Under the pieces are notes generated by a model, which worked only from the letters and a program-made list of their open reading frames with translations, had not been told where the DNA came from and made no database searches. This document shows, one piece after another, positions 18,346 through 28,045 of a stretch of 64,000 bases of DNA. Numbering within the stretch: position 1 is the stretch's first letter; each line of letters begins with the position of its first letter. Source of the DNA: an uncultured Rhodobacterales bacterium (lineage in GTDB: Bacteria > Pseudomonadota > Alphaproteobacteria > Rhodobacterales > Rhodobacteraceae); NCBI GenBank assembly GCA_903845215.1, contig CAIMWI010000075.1, forward strand, positions 94,831-158,830, given 5' to 3'. The position numbers were made by a program, and so were the translations under genes.

Positions 18346-18974
18346 GCGGGTTGCTTAGCCTGATCCAATGGCTCTCTCCGGCCTTTCCGACCGGAAGCTA
18401 CGCCTATTCCCATGGGCTTGAGCAGGCCGTGGTGGACGGCACCCTTACCGACGCGCCCAGCCTGCAACGCTGGCTGGTCGATATCATCACCCACGGCACA
18501 GGCTGCCAAGATGCCATCCTTCTGGCCTGCGCCCTGCGCGCGGGGGCGGATTATGACGCGCTGGCTGATCTGGCCATGGCCCTTGCCTCGGGGGCCGAGC
18601 GGGCCGAAGAAACCCTTGCCCAAGGCACAGCACTGGCCAAAACGGTGTCCGCCCTGACGGGCCGCCGCCTGAAACCCTGCGCCCTTCCCGTGGCCTTGGG
18701 GCAAGCGGCGGCTCCGCTGAACCTGCCCGCCCCGCAGGTGATCGCGCTCTACCTGCACGCCTTCGCCTCGAACCTTGTGCAAACCATGGTGCGCTTTGTG
18801 CCCTTGGGCCAGACCGAAGGGCAGGCAACCCTTGCAGCCTTGCATCCGCTGATCGAAAGCCTTGCACAAACCCTGTCCACCGCCACCACCGATGATCTTG
18901 CCACCGCCACCTTTGGCGCCGAAATGGCGGCAATGCGCCACCAAACCCTGCAACCAAGGATCTTCAAGACATGA
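18342..18974 (+). CDS. ureF: Urease accessory protein UreF
   Basis: A 210-residue all-helical accessory protein that works with UreD and UreG to check and drive GTP-dependent urease activation. It opens with [20 protein letters not shown], followed by [11 protein letters not shown], the classical UreF signature, and ends in [16 protein letters not shown] 18342 overlaps the ureE stop by 4 bases; the frame is open upstream to 18063 but only as a shadow of ureE. Its stop overlaps ureG by 4 bases. Confidence 0.96.
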   Translation: MSGLLSLIQWLSPAFPTGSYAYSHGLEQAVVDGTLTDAPSLQRWLVDIITHGTGCQDAILLACALRAGADYDALADLAMALASGAERAEETLAQGTALAKTVSALTGRRLKPCALPVALGQAAAPLNLPAPQVIALYLHAFASNLVQTMVRFVPLGQTEGQATLAALHPLIESLAQTLSTATTDDLATATFGAEMAAMRHQTLQPRIFKT

Positions 18975-19600
18975 GCGTGAATGGCCCCCTGCGCGTTGGC
19001 ATCGGCGGTCCGGTCGGTGCCGGCAAAACCACGCTGACTGAACAGCTTTGCCGCGCCTTGGCGCAGCGCTGTTCAATGGCGGTGATCACCAATGACATCT
19101 ACACCCGCGAAGACGCCGATTACCTGACCCGCGCCCAAGTCCTGCCCGCCGCCCGCATTCGGGGCGTGGAAACCGGCGGCTGCCCCCACACCGCCATCCG
19201 CGAGGATGCGTCGATCAACCTTGCCGCCGTGGCCGATCTGACCCGCGCCTTCCCCGACCTTGACCTGATCTTGATCGAAAGCGGCGGTGACAATCTGGCC
19301 GCCACCTTCTCGCCCGAACTTGCCGATATCTCGATCTACGTCATCGACACCGCCGCAGGCCAAGACATCCCGCGCAAAAAGGGCCCCGGTGTCACACGCT
19401 CTGACCTGCTGGTGGTCAACAAAACCGACCTTGCCCCCTATGTCGGTGTCGACCTGACCCTGCTGGAGGAGGACACCAAACGCGCGCGGGGCCCGCGCCC
19501 CTATGTGCTGGTCCGCCTGCGCCAAGGCCACGGCGTCGATGCGATTGTGGCCTTTTTGGAAAAAGAAGGCGGCTTGGCCCTGAAAGCCCAAACCGCCTAA
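18971..19600 (+). CDS. ureG: Urease accessory GTPase UreG
   Basis: A 209-residue SIMIBI GTPase that powers nickel transfer into urease. The P-loop [13 protein letters not shown] is at about residue 10. The nickel-binding CPH motif ([13 protein letters not shown]) and the NKTD guanine-specificity motif are present. It is the last gene of the operon, coupled to ureF by an ATGA overlap. A family-A repeat tail and a G/C hairpin follow directly before the convergent ilvD gene. Confidence 0.98.
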   Translation: MSVNGPLRVGIGGPVGAGKTTLTEQLCRALAQRCSMAVITNDIYTREDADYLTRAQVLPAARIRGVETGGCPHTAIREDASINLAAVADLTRAFPDLDLILIESGGDNLAATFSPELADISIYVIDTAAGQDIPRKKGPGVTRSDLLVVNKTDLAPYVGVDLTLLEEDTKRARGPRPYVLVRLRQGHGVDAIVAFLEKEGGLALKAQTA

Positions 19601-19601
19601 C

Positions 19602-19669
19602 CCTTTCATATGTGCCCAAATATCCCCGCCGGAGGCAAACTGCGCCGCGCCGGGGCGAAACTGGCGCGG
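19602..19669. repeat. Family-A tail (reverse) and hairpin between ureG and ilvD
   Basis: 19602-19625 is, on the minus strand, an exact copy of the 24-base tail seen at 5666-5689. It starts two bases after the ureG stop. A CCGCGCC...GGCGCGG inverted repeat (19645-51 and 19663-69) follows. Together they occupy the whole gap between convergent genes and may terminate transcription from either side, although no T-run is visible. Confidence 0.8.
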
Positions 19670-19678
19670 TGCAGCGTG

Positions 19679-21520
19679 CTACGCTTCGTCCGGCAAAACC
19701 CGCACCGCGCCTTTGTCTGCCGAAGACGCAAACAAGGCATAGGCCTTTAACGCAGTAGAGACTTTGCGCGAACGCACCTTGGCGGGTTTCCAGCCAGCCG
19801 CATCCTGCGCGGCGCGGCGGCTGGCAAGCTCTGCCTCGCCCACGCGCAGGCTGATCGAGCGTTTGGGAATGTCGATGTCGACCATGTCGCCCTCGTGCAC
19901 CAACCCGATCACCCCGCCGCCCGCCGCTTCGGGGCTGACATGGCCGATCGACAGGCCCGAGGTTCCGCCCGAAAAGCGCCCGTCCGTCACCAGTGCACAG
20001 GCTTTGCCCAGCCCCATGCTTTTGAGGTAGCTGGTCGGATAGAGCATCTCCTGCATCCCCGGCCCGCCCTTTGGCCCTTCATAGCGTATCACCAGCACAT
20101 CACCGGGCTTGATCTCTTTGGCCAAAATCGCATTTACCGCCGCGTTTTGGCTTTCAAACACCCGTGCAGGGCCGGAAAAGACCAAAATGCTTTCGTCAAC
20201 GCCGGCGGTTTTCACAATGCAGCCATCTGCGGCCAGATTGCCCGTTAGCACGGCCAGTCCGCCGTCTTTGGAAAACGGCGTGGTGGCCGAGCGGATCACG
20301 CCTTCGGCGCGGTCAAGGTCCAGCGTGGGATAGCGACCCGTGGCCAAAAACGCCTCGGTTGTGCGCACACCGCCGGGGGCGGCGCGGAAGAACTCGCGCA
20401 CCGACTCTTGGTTGGTCCGGCTGATGTCCCACTGATCCACCGCCGCCCCGATCGAGCGGGCGTGGATCGTGGGCACTTCGCGGTTCAGCAACCCTGCTGC
20501 ATCCAACTGCCCCAAGATCGCCATGATACCCCCTGCGCGGTGCACATCTTCCATATGCACATCTTGCTTGGCGGGGGCCACTTTGCACAAAACGGGCACT
20601 TTGCGCGACAGATCGTCGATGTCTTTCATCGTGAAATCCACCCCGCCCTCGTGGGCGATGGCCAGAATGTGCAAGACTGTGTTGGTTGAACCGCCCATCG
20701 CGACATCCAGCGCCATGGCGTTTTCAAATGCCTGTTTGGTGGCAATGTTGCGCGGCAATACGGACATATCGTCTTGCTCGTAATGGCGCTTGGTGATGTC
20801 GACGATCAGGTGCCCCGCCTCGACAAACAGGCGCTTGCGGTCAGCGTGGGTGGCAAGGGTTGACCCGTTGCCCGGCAGCGACAGGCCCAAAGCCTCGGTC
20901 AGACAGTTCATCGAATTTGCGGTGAACATCCCCGAGCATGACCCGCAGGTCGGGCAAGAGGCCTTTTCAATCGCCTCGACTTCTTCGTCGGTGAACGAGG
21001 CATCCGCTGCCGAAACCATCGCATCGACCAGATCAAGGGCCACTTCCTTGCCCTTGATCACAACCTTGCCCGCCTCCATCGGCCCGCCCGAGACAAAGAC
21101 GCAAGGGATGTTCAACCGCATTGCGGCCATCAGCATGCCGGGGGTGATTTTGTCGCAGTTGGAAATGCACACCATGGCATCGGCGCAATGCGCGTTGACC
21201 ATGTATTCCACGCTGTCGGCGATCAACTCGCGCGAAGGCAGCGAATAGAGCATCCCGTCATGGCCCATAGCAATGCCGTCATCCACGGCAATGGTGTTGA
21301 ACTCTTTGGCGACCCCGCCTGCGGCTTCAACCTCGCGTGCGACCATTTGGCCTAGGTCTTTAAGATGCACATGGCCCGGCACAAACTGGGTAAAACTGTT
21401 GACGATGGCGATGATCGGCTTGCCGAAATCGCCGTCTTTCATCCCCGTTGCGCGCCACAATCCACGGGCACCTGCCATGTTGCGGCCATGGGTCGTTGTG
21501 CGAGAGCGGTACACGGGCAT
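19679..21520 (-). CDS. ilvD: Dihydroxy-acid dehydratase
   Basis: Fe-S dehydratase of valine, leucine and isoleucine synthesis: it converts 2,3-dihydroxy-isovalerate (or methylvalerate) to the 2-keto acid. At 613 residues it is the usual length. The N-terminus [19 protein letters not shown], the cluster cysteine regions [13 protein letters not shown] (about 122) and [19 protein letters not shown] (about 195), and [20 protein letters not shown] are standard. AGGAG precedes the ATG. It stands alone, divergent from the AcoR-like regulator, with about 190 bases between them. Confidence 0.98.
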   Translation of the reverse strand: MPVYRSRTTTHGRNMAGARGLWRATGMKDGDFGKPIIAIVNSFTQFVPGHVHLKDLGQMVAREVEAAGGVAKEFNTIAVDDGIAMGHDGMLYSLPSRELIADSVEYMVNAHCADAMVCISNCDKITPGMLMAAMRLNIPCVFVSGGPMEAGKVVIKGKEVALDLVDAMVSAADASFTDEEVEAIEKASCPTCGSCSGMFTANSMNCLTEALGLSLPGNGSTLATHADRKRLFVEAGHLIVDITKRHYEQDDMSVLPRNIATKQAFENAMALDVAMGGSTNTVLHILAIAHEGGVDFTMKDIDDLSRKVPVLCKVAPAKQDVHMEDVHRAGGIMAILGQLDAAGLLNREVPTIHARSIGAAVDQWDISRTNQESVREFFRAAPGGVRTTEAFLATGRYPTLDLDRAEGVIRSATTPFSKDGGLAVLTGNLAADGCIVKTAGVDESILVFSGPARVFESQNAAVNAILAKEIKPGDVLVIRYEGPKGGPGMQEMLYPTSYLKSMGLGKACALVTDGRFSGGTSGLSIGHVSPEAAGGGVIGLVHEGDMVDIDIPKRSISLRVGEAELASRRAAQDAAGWKPAKVRSRKVSTALKAYALFASSADKGAVRVLPDEA

Positions 21521-21708
21521 TCAAAACTCCTGTCAAAAGGCCGCCCATCTCGGGCGCGCGCGCGATCCTGACATGGCGCGAAGGGCGCAATCATTCAAGA
21601 GCGGTTTTTTATGACAGGCTTTGGGGCGGCATAAAAGCTATGTTTGACCTGCACAGGAAACGCGGTAACCTGGGTTAAGATGACCCTTTGGCGCGCTGCG
21701 AGGCCACA

Positions 21709-22656
21709 GTGACAACCCAACCCAAACGCGATCATGAGGCCACAGTTGCCGCCGCCCTGTCGCGCGGGGCCGCAGCGCGATCTTTGGTGGCGGCATCGTG
21801 GAGCAGGTCTGCCGCGGTGCATGGGTTAGAACCCTCGCGCCGCGTGGATCCGGTGCGTTTGACGCAGGCCGAGTTTAACCTGCTTTTGGAACGCCTTGGC
21901 CCCTTGGTGATGACCGCCGCCCCCACTTTGGACCGCCTGTTTCAATCCATCGGCGCTTTGGGCGGCTGTGTGATCTTGGCCAACCACGAAGGCATTCCCG
22001 TCGATCGGCGCGGCAGGCCCGCCCATGACCGCGAGTTTCAGGAAAACGGCCTGTGGACCGGCACCAACTGGTCCGAGGCTGCGGCGGGCACCAATGGCAT
22101 TGGCACAGCACTGGCCTTGGGCCACGCCGTCACGATCCACCGCGACCAGCATTTCCTGTCGGCCAATATCGGGCTGTCCTGCTCGTCCGCGCCGGTGTTT
22201 GATGCCGAGGGCCAGTTGGTCGCTGTGCTGGATGTGTCAACCGCCGGTGGCGAGACGGGCGAGGCGCTGGCAGGCCTGATCGCCCATGCCGTGGGTGAGG
22301 CGGCGCGGCGGATTGAAAGCGATCTGTTCCACGCGGCCTTTCCCAAGGCGCGGTTGATGATGCCGCCGGGGGTAGACCGCGTGCAAGGCGCTATTCTGGC
22401 CGTGGACAGCGACGAATTGGTCATCGGGGCCACGCGGGCAGCGCGGCTGCATTTCGGGCTAAAGGGTGATCTGGGGCGCAAACCCGTGCCTGCCGCTGAT
22501 CTTTTGGGCTTGGACTCTCCGGCCACGCTAGAGGCGGGGGAACGGGCCGTGATGGCGCGGGCCTTGGCGCGGGCGGGGGGCAATGCCTCGGCTGCGGCGC
22601 GGGCTTTGGGGATTTCGCGCGCCACGTTTCACCGCAAACTGGGGCGTCAGGGCTAA
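21709..22656 (+). CDS. AcoR-like GAF / Fis-type HTH transcriptional regulator without AAA+ domain
   Basis: A 315-residue regulator. The middle has a GAF-like sensor (ANHEGIPVDRRGR ... NWSEAAAGTNGIGTALA ... FSCSSAP-type LSCSSAPVFDAEGQLVAVLD) as in AcoR of acetoin operons. The C-terminus is a Fis helix-turn-helix (ALARAGGNASAAARALGISR). The sigma-54 AAA+ ATPase domain, with its GAFTGA loop, is absent, so it cannot activate sigma-54 promoters and probably acts as a repressor or sigma-70 activator. I use GTG 21709, with GAGG just upstream; TTG 21688 is possible. The target may be the divergent ilvD or a distant operon. Confidence 0.85.
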   Translation: MTTQPKRDHEATVAAALSRGAAARSLVAASWSRSAAVHGLEPSRRVDPVRLTQAEFNLLLERLGPLVMTAAPTLDRLFQSIGALGGCVILANHEGIPVDRRGRPAHDREFQENGLWTGTNWSEAAAGTNGIGTALALGHAVTIHRDQHFLSANIGLSCSSAPVFDAEGQLVAVLDVSTAGGETGEALAGLIAHAVGEAARRIESDLFHAAFPKARLMMPPGVDRVQGAILAVDSDELVIGATRAARLHFGLKGDLGRKPVPAADLLGLDSPATLEAGERAVMARALARAGGNASAAARALGISRATFHRKLGRQG

Positions 22657-24023
22657 CGCCCCTTGCGCGTCAGGCTGACGCCTGCGGCGATGGCAGCAAA
22701 TGTTGCCGCCGCCGCCAAAGCCAGTTGCGCCCCCGCTATGCCAAAATGTGCAAGAAACAACGCAACCAAGGCCGCCCCGATGCATTGGCCCATCAACCGC
22801 GCCGTGCTTTGCAACCCGCTCGCCGCCCCGCTGCGCGCCTTGGGGGCCGCGCCAATCAGCGTGCGGTTGTTGGGCGCTTGAAACAGGCCAAATCCAAGCC
22901 CGCACACCGCCATGCGCCACGCGATATTGACCGGATCGGCTTGCGCGGGCAGCAGCCAAAGTGCTAGCAGCCCTGCCGATAGCACCGCCAGCCCCGCACA
23001 GCCCAACACCGCCGAACTGTACCGATCCGACAGTCGCCCCGACAGCGAGGCCACAAGGGCCAAGGCCACAGGCCACGGGATCATCAACATCCCAACCATA
23101 TGCGGCGAAAATCCCATCAGGGTTTGAAAGGTGAAGGGCAAGGACACAAAGGCTATCATCTGCGCCGTAAATGCGGCAATCGAGGTGCACAGCGACAGGC
23201 TTAAAATCGGGATCGCCAACAGGTCCAGCGGCAAAAGCGGATGGACCTTGCGTCTTTCGCGGCGGATCAGCAGGGCGAGGGCGGTCAGGCACATCGCAGC
23301 CTCGGCGAGGCCTAGGGCCCAAGACAGGCCCCCGCCCAGACTGTCAATCGTGGTGATGAAAAAGCCCAAGGTCACAGCACTTAGGCTCGCGCTGACCCAG
23401 TCAAAGTTTTGCGCCGCGCGGTGGCTTTCGGGTAGGCTGCGCCACCCCAAGGCCAAGGTCAGCGCCCCCAAAGGCAGGTTGATCGCAAACAGCCACGACC
23501 AATGCACCGAAGACAACGCAAAGCCCGCAAAGGCCGGCCCGATGGTTGACGCAATCGCCACCGTCATCGCCAGCACCCCCAAAGCGCGGCCAAAGCGGTC
23601 TTTTGGCACGGCATAGCGCAAGAGTGCGCCGTTCACACTCATCAACCCTGCCGCTCCAAAGCCTTGCACAGCGCGGGCAATGGTTAAGGCCATGACGTTG
23701 GGCGCAAGCACGCAGCCCAGCGAAGCGATGGTGAACAGCGCAACACCCCCCAAATAGACCCGCCTATACCCCAAAATCTCGCCCAAAGCGGCCAAAGGCA
23801 GCAGGCTGATCACAATCGCCATCTGATAGGCGTTGACGATCCAGATCGAACTGGCGGCCGAGGCGTTGAAATCTTGGGCAATGGTGGGCAGCGCCACATT
23901 GGCAATCGTGCCGTCCATCACCGCCAAAGTCACCCCCAGCAAGATCGTGGCCAAGGCAAAGCTGCGTCTTGGGGCGGGCAGTCCGTCGCGGTCAAGATCA
24001 TGGGCCGCCATAAGGTTTGCCAT
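22653..24023 (-). CDS. MFS transporter, DHA2 (EmrB/QacA-like) family
   Basis: A 456-residue, roughly 14-helix drug/proton antiporter-type protein. Marks are LAVMDGTIANVALPTIAQDF in helix 1 with the acidic residue of motif D, LGYRRVYLGGVALFT (motif A-like) and GPAFAGF (motif C). The frame is open to 24716, but that extension is Arg/His-rich non-coding shadow; ATG 24023 gives the normal family N-terminus. Its end overlaps the regulator gene by 4 bases tail to tail. The cargo is unknown. Confidence 0.9.
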   Translation of the reverse strand: MANLMAAHDLDRDGLPAPRRSFALATILLGVTLAVMDGTIANVALPTIAQDFNASAASSIWIVNAYQMAIVISLLPLAALGEILGYRRVYLGGVALFTIASLGCVLAPNVMALTIARAVQGFGAAGLMSVNGALLRYAVPKDRFGRALGVLAMTVAIASTIGPAFAGFALSSVHWSWLFAINLPLGALTLALGWRSLPESHRAAQNFDWVSASLSAVTLGFFITTIDSLGGGLSWALGLAEAAMCLTALALLIRRERRKVHPLLPLDLLAIPILSLSLCTSIAAFTAQMIAFVSLPFTFQTLMGFSPHMVGMLMIPWPVALALVASLSGRLSDRYSSAVLGCAGLAVLSAGLLALWLLPAQADPVNIAWRMAVCGLGFGLFQAPNNRTLIGAAPKARSGAASGLQSTARLMGQCIGAALVALFLAHFGIAGAQLALAAAATFAAIAAGVSLTRKGR

Positions 24024-24182
24024 TTTTCCAAAACCTTTGCTGGAGGGAAAGGGTCTGCGCCTTGTGCGTGCATCTGCTTGCGTTTCGCAATGCGGAACTT
24101 GGCGAATTTGGGCGAATGGGGTCTTGTGATGGCTCATCGAAAACCCCTTGCAAAGGCGCTGTTTTGGCGAAACCTTCACCAT

Positions 24183-24563
24183 ATGCAAAACGACACTCCG
24201 CCAGACCAAACCGCCCGCCTGCAATTGCGCCTGTTCTTCGCCCATGGGGCGATGCTGGGCCCGGGCAAGGCCGAGCTTTTGGAACATATCCGCGACACGG
24301 GGTCGATCTCTGCCGCCGGACGGGCGATGGAGATGAGCTATAAGCGGGCATGGATGCTGGTGGATGCGATGAACGCCGCCTTTACAGCGCCCTTGGTGGA
24401 AAGCGCGCGGGGCGGGGCGGGCGGTGGCGGGGCGCAAGTGACCGAGGTGGGGCTTGAGGTGCTGCGCCTGTACCGCGCCTTGCAGGATAAAACCGCCCGC
24501 GCAGGGCAGGCCGAGATGGCGGCGATCAGTGCGATGCTTAGGGATATTCCCGAACAGAAATAA
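24183..24563 (+). CDS. ModE-like winged-helix regulator (DNA-binding domain only)
   Basis: A 126-residue protein matching the N-terminal domain of ModE: AMLGPGKAELLEHIRDTGSI, then SAAGRAMEMSYKRAWMLVDA (winged helix) and GGAGGGGAQVTEVGLEVLRLYR. The C-terminal Mop/TOBE pair that binds molybdate in E. coli ModE is missing, so molybdate sensing would need another route. It lies directly before modABC and just upstream of a perfect palindrome, so autonomous control of molybdate uptake is likely. No strong ribosome site precedes ATG 24183; the frame is open upstream, so the start is moderately sure. Confidence 0.88.
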   Translation: MQNDTPPDQTARLQLRLFFAHGAMLGPGKAELLEHIRDTGSISAAGRAMEMSYKRAWMLVDAMNAAFTAPLVESARGGAGGGGAQVTEVGLEVLRLYRALQDKTARAGQAEMAAISAMLRDIPEQK

Positions 24564-24566
24564 CGC

Positions 24567-24611
24567 TTGATTTGGCGGGCTGCTTGGGTGATATGTTTTT
24601 ATAAACATATC
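24567..24611 (+). promoter_or_regulatory. Putative modA promoter with ModE-type operator
   Basis: GATATGTTT-TTAT-AAACATATC at 24590-24611 is a perfect 9-bp inverted repeat directly upstream of modA, in the size class of ModE boxes. TTGATT (24567-72) and ATATGT (24591-96), 18 bases apart, could be the -35 and -10, placing the operator over the -10 as expected for repression by ModE under molybdate sufficiency. The ribosome site GGAG follows at 24614-24617. Confidence 0.6.
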
Positions 24612-24624
24612 GCTGGAGCATTCC

Positions 24625-25401
24625 GTGCCCTTGTTCACCCGTCGTTTCGCCCTCGCAGCCCTGATCTTGTCAACAGCCCTCGCCCTGCCCGCCATAAGCC
24701 ATGCCGCCGACATCACGGTCTTTGCCGCCTCTAGCCTGAAAACCGCGCTGGATGTGATTGCGGCGGATTGGGAACAGCAAACGGGCCATCATGTGGTGAT
24801 TTCCTATGATTCTTCGGCAAAGTTGGCCAAGCAGATCGAACAAGGCGCGCCGGCGGATGTGTTTATCTCGGCCTCAACCCAGTGGATGGACACGCTGGCC
24901 GACGCCAATCTGATCAAGCCTGAAAGCCGTAAGACGATCTTGGGCAACACGCTGATCTTGGTGGCCACCGATAAAACCGCCCCCCCTGTCACCATCGCGC
25001 AAGGCTTCGATCTTGCCGCGCTTGTGGGGGATGGCAAACTGGCGATGGGCATGGTCGATTCGGTGCCTGCGGGCCAGTATGGCAAAGAGGCGCTGACCAC
25101 GTTGGGTGCATGGGATGCAGTAGAACCCAAAGTGGCGCAGACCGAAAATGTGCGTGCGGCGCTGAAACTGGTGGAAAGTGGCGAGGCGGCTTACGGGATT
25201 ATCTATGCCTCGGACGCTGTGGGCGATGATAAAGTGGCGGTGGTGGGAACATTCCCCCAAGACAGCCACAAACCCATCGTCTATCCTGCGGCTGTGATGA
25301 CCACTAGCACCGCGCCAGAGGCACAGGCCTTCTTGGATGACCTTTTCTCTGATGCGGCAGTTTCAATCTTTACCGCGCAGGGCTTTATCGTCTTGAAATA
25401 G
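24625..25401 (+). CDS. modA: Molybdate ABC transporter, periplasmic binding protein
   Basis: Binds molybdate (or tungstate) in the periplasm. The 258-residue protein has a signal peptide (about 1-27, ending ISHAAD), then the ModA opening ITVFAASSLKTALDVIAADW. Oxyanion-binding segments are SYDSSAKLAKQIEQGAPADV, PAGQYGKEAL and AYGIIYASDAV. GTG 24625 is the start, with GGAG 8 bases before it. First gene of modABC under the putative ModE operator. Confidence 0.95.
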   Translation: MPLFTRRFALAALILSTALALPAISHAADITVFAASSLKTALDVIAADWEQQTGHHVVISYDSSAKLAKQIEQGAPADVFISASTQWMDTLADANLIKPESRKTILGNTLILVATDKTAPPVTIAQGFDLAALVGDGKLAMGMVDSVPAGQYGKEALTTLGAWDAVEPKVAQTENVRAALKLVESGEAAYGIIYASDAVGDDKVAVVGTFPQDSHKPIVYPAAVMTTSTAPEAQAFLDDLFSDAAVSIFTAQGFIVLK

Positions 25402-25408
25402 GAGCGCG

Positions 25409-26104
25409 ATGCCCGACTGGTTTTCCCCTGATGAATGGCGCGCCATAGCCCTTTCGCTGCGCGTGTCTGCGTGGGCTACGGCGGTCAGCCTGCCTTTGGG
25501 CGTTCTGGTGGCCTTTGTGCTGGCGCGGCGGCAGTTTTGGGGCAAACAGGTGCTGAATGGGCTGGTGCATTTGCCGCTGATCTTGCCGCCCGTGGTGACG
25601 GGCTATCTGCTGCTTTTGGCCTTTGGGCGCAAAGGCTTGGTCGGGCAGTATCTTGACATGATCGGCGTGGTCTTGGCCTTTCAATGGACGGGGGCTGTTC
25701 TGGCCGCTGCCGTCATGGCCTTTCCCTTGATGGTGCGCGCCATTCGCCTGTCGGTCGAGGCGGTGGATGCGCGGGTGGAACAGGCGGCGGGCACGCTTGG
25801 GGCCTCTCCGCCATGGGTGTTTGCCACTGTCACTTTGCCGCTGATCTTGCCGGGGATCATCGTGGGATCTGTTCTGGCCTTTGCCAAAGCGATGGGAGAG
25901 TTTGGCGCGACGATTACCTTTGTGGCCAATATTCCGGGCCAGACGCAAACGCTGCCCTCGGCCATCTATGCGTTTTTGCAGGTGCCGGACGGGGATGGGC
26001 AGGCGTTTCGCTTGGTTATGGTGTCGATATTTGTCGCTATGGCGGCGCTGGCCCTGTCGGAATGGGCCGCCAAGGCTGTGGCGCGCAGGATTTCGGGCGC
26101 ATGA
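25409..26104 (+). CDS. modB: Molybdate ABC transporter, permease
   Basis: A 231-residue inner-membrane permease with about five helices. It begins with the ModB-typical DWFSPDEWRAIALSLRVSAW and has HLPLILPPVVTGYLLLLAFG. The cytoplasmic coupling loop VEQAAGTLGASPPWVFATVT, then LPLILPG, docks ModC. It follows modA by 7 bases and overlaps modC by ATGA. Confidence 0.96.
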   Translation: MPDWFSPDEWRAIALSLRVSAWATAVSLPLGVLVAFVLARRQFWGKQVLNGLVHLPLILPPVVTGYLLLLAFGRKGLVGQYLDMIGVVLAFQWTGAVLAAAVMAFPLMVRAIRLSVEAVDARVEQAAGTLGASPPWVFATVTLPLILPGIIVGSVLAFAKAMGEFGATITFVANIPGQTQTLPSAIYAFLQVPDGDGQAFRLVMVSIFVAMAALALSEWAAKAVARRISGA

Positions 26105-27201
26105 CGATGCAGGTGTCGTTGCAGCACCGCTTTGCAGGCTTTGCGCTGGATGTGGCGTTTGATGTCCCTGCGGGGGTGACGGCGCTGTTTGGGCCGTCAG
26201 GGTCTGGCAAATCTAGCGTGATCAAGGCCTTGGCGGGGCTGATGCGGCCAGATCGCGGGCGGATCAGCCTGGGCGGCCAAGTTTTGCTGGATACCGATCA
26301 GCGCATCTGTCTGCCACCGCACCGCCGTCGGATTGGCTGTGTGTTCCAAGACGACCGATTGTTCCCGCATCTGACCGTGCGGCAGAACCTGCTGTATGGC
26401 CGCTGGTTTTCGCCCGACAAAGGCGGCGTTTCGTTTGAGGCGGTGGTCGAAATGCTGGGCATCGCCCCCCTGCTGGCCCGCCGCCCGCAAACCCTGTCGG
26501 GCGGGGAACGCCAGCGGGTCGCCATAGGCCGCGCCTTGCTGTCGAACCCGCAGATCTTGGCGATGGATGAACCCTTGGCCGCCTTGGATGAGGCGCGCAA
26601 GGCCGAGATCATGCCCTATCTGGAACATCTGCGCGACCAAACGCAGATTCCCATTTTGTACGTCAGCCATTCGGTTTCGGAAATCACCCGCCTTGCCGGA
26701 TCGGTGGTGGTGTTGGGCAAGGGGCGGGTGTTGAAAACCGGTCCCGTGGCCGAAGTTTTTTCTGACCCCAACCTGACCCCGTGGCTGGGCGGTGTGCGCG
26801 AGGCGGGGTCGGTGATCACCGCAAAGGTTGCAGCGCAAGACGGGGATGGGTTGACGCGGCTCGATACCTTGGCGGGGCCCTTGTGGTTGCCCAAGGTGGA
26901 TGCGCCGATAGGGGCATCGCTGCGCGTGCGGATTGCGGCGCAGGATGTGATGATTGCGCTGCAACGGCCGGACGGGATATCGGCGCTGAACATCCTGCCT
27001 GCTAAGGTCGTTGCCTTGCGCATGGGCGATGGGCCGGGTGCCATGGTGCAACTGCGCTTGGGCGAGGATCTGCTTTTGGCCCGCATCACCCAACGATCCG
27101 CCGTGCAGCTGGGGCTGGCGGTGGGGGCACCGGTGTTTGCGGTGCTTAAATCGGTGGCCGTGGCCCCCGGCGATATCGGCGCGCCGCCGATCACGCCTTG
27201 A
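26101..27201 (+). CDS. modC: Molybdate ABC transporter, ATP-binding protein
   Basis: A 366-residue ATPase that drives ModB. Walker A GPSGSGKSS is near residue 31, the signature is LSGGERQRVAIGRALL, Walker B is ILAMDEPLAALDEARK and the H-loop is YVSHS. The C-terminus carries a Mop/TOBE domain (ISALNILPAKVVALRMGDG; LLLARITQRSAVQLGL), the oxyanion-sensing regulatory part found in many ModC proteins, which may compensate for its absence in the ModE-like protein. ATG 26101 overlaps the modB stop; 26107 is an alternative. Confidence 0.96.
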   Translation: MTMQVSLQHRFAGFALDVAFDVPAGVTALFGPSGSGKSSVIKALAGLMRPDRGRISLGGQVLLDTDQRICLPPHRRRIGCVFQDDRLFPHLTVRQNLLYGRWFSPDKGGVSFEAVVEMLGIAPLLARRPQTLSGGERQRVAIGRALLSNPQILAMDEPLAALDEARKAEIMPYLEHLRDQTQIPILYVSHSVSEITRLAGSVVVLGKGRVLKTGPVAEVFSDPNLTPWLGGVREAGSVITAKVAAQDGDGLTRLDTLAGPLWLPKVDAPIGASLRVRIAAQDVMIALQRPDGISALNILPAKVVALRMGDGPGAMVQLRLGEDLLLARITQRSAVQLGLAVGAPVFAVLKSVAVAPGDIGAPPITP

Positions 27202-27252
27202 CGCCTTCGCCCTGTGCAGACTATCCCCGCGCTCGTTGTTGCAGAGGCCCCC

Positions 27253-27963
27253 ATGTCAAACGAAACCGAAGCATCGGGCGATTTGCCCCCCGCGCGCCGC
27301 AACTTTTACGGGCGCATCCGGGGCAAGACGCTGCGGGCCAGCCAAAAAGACTATCTGGCCGAGGATTTGGCGCCTGTCACGCTAAACGGCGTCACCCGCG
27401 CTGAAAACCCCGCGCGCGGCTTGGTGGACTTGGAACCGTGGCGCCAAGCGCGCCCCTTGTGGCTAGAGATCGGCTTTGGCGGTGGCGAGCATCTGGTGCA
27501 TATGGCCGCGCGCAACCCCGATGTGGCATTGATCGGCGCGGAACCCTTTGTGAATGGCATCGCCATGCTTTTGGGCAAAATCCGCACCGCGGGGGTCAGC
27601 AATCTGCGCATCCATCCCGGCGATGTGCGTGACTTGTTCGAGGTTTTGGCCCCCGCCGCCCTGTCGAAGGTCTTTCTGAACTACCCCGACCCTTGGCCCA
27701 AAGCGCGCCATCACCGCCGCCGCGTGGTGACGCAGGAATACTTGGTGCCGCTGGCCAAGATCATGGCCGTGGGGTCAGAATTCCGCGTGGCGACCGATAT
27801 TCCCGATTACGTCCGCCAGACGCTGGAAGAGGTGCCGCAGGCGGGGTTTGAACTGGTCCACCAAGGCAGCACCCCGTGGGAAGATTGGCTGTCCACCCGC
27901 TACGAGCAAAAGGCCCTGCGCGAGGGCCGCCCGCCGCATTATCTGACCTTTCGCCGCATCTGA
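27253..27963 (+). CDS. trmB: tRNA (guanine-N7-)-methyltransferase
   Basis: SAM-dependent enzyme that makes m7G46 in the variable loop of many tRNAs. The 236-residue protein has the SAM-binding EIGFGGGEHLVHMA (about residue 73), GAEPFVNGIA and the TrmB signature FLNYPDPWPKARHHRRRVV (about 140), with the C-terminal TRYEQKALREGRPPHYL. GAGG at 27245-48 precedes ATG 27253. It follows modC by 51 bases but is functionally unrelated. Confidence 0.96.
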   Translation: MSNETEASGDLPPARRNFYGRIRGKTLRASQKDYLAEDLAPVTLNGVTRAENPARGLVDLEPWRQARPLWLEIGFGGGEHLVHMAARNPDVALIGAEPFVNGIAMLLGKIRTAGVSNLRIHPGDVRDLFEVLAPAALSKVFLNYPDPWPKARHHRRRVVTQEYLVPLAKIMAVGSEFRVATDIPDYVRQTLEEVPQAGFELVHQGSTPWEDWLSTRYEQKALREGRPPHYLTFRRI

Positions 27964-28045
27964 TTGTCGCGCGCGCGGCGCTGCCCTGTAGACCCTGCGC
28001 GTCATCTATACTATCACCCGCCTATTCACTGCGCAGGAGTGTTCC

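Noticed and set aside
22653..24716. 687-residue reading frame for the MFS transporter
   Set aside because: The first 231 residues are Arg/His/Pro-rich, overlap the ModE-like gene and modA start on the other strand, and have no transporter character. The normal MFS N-terminus begins at 24023.
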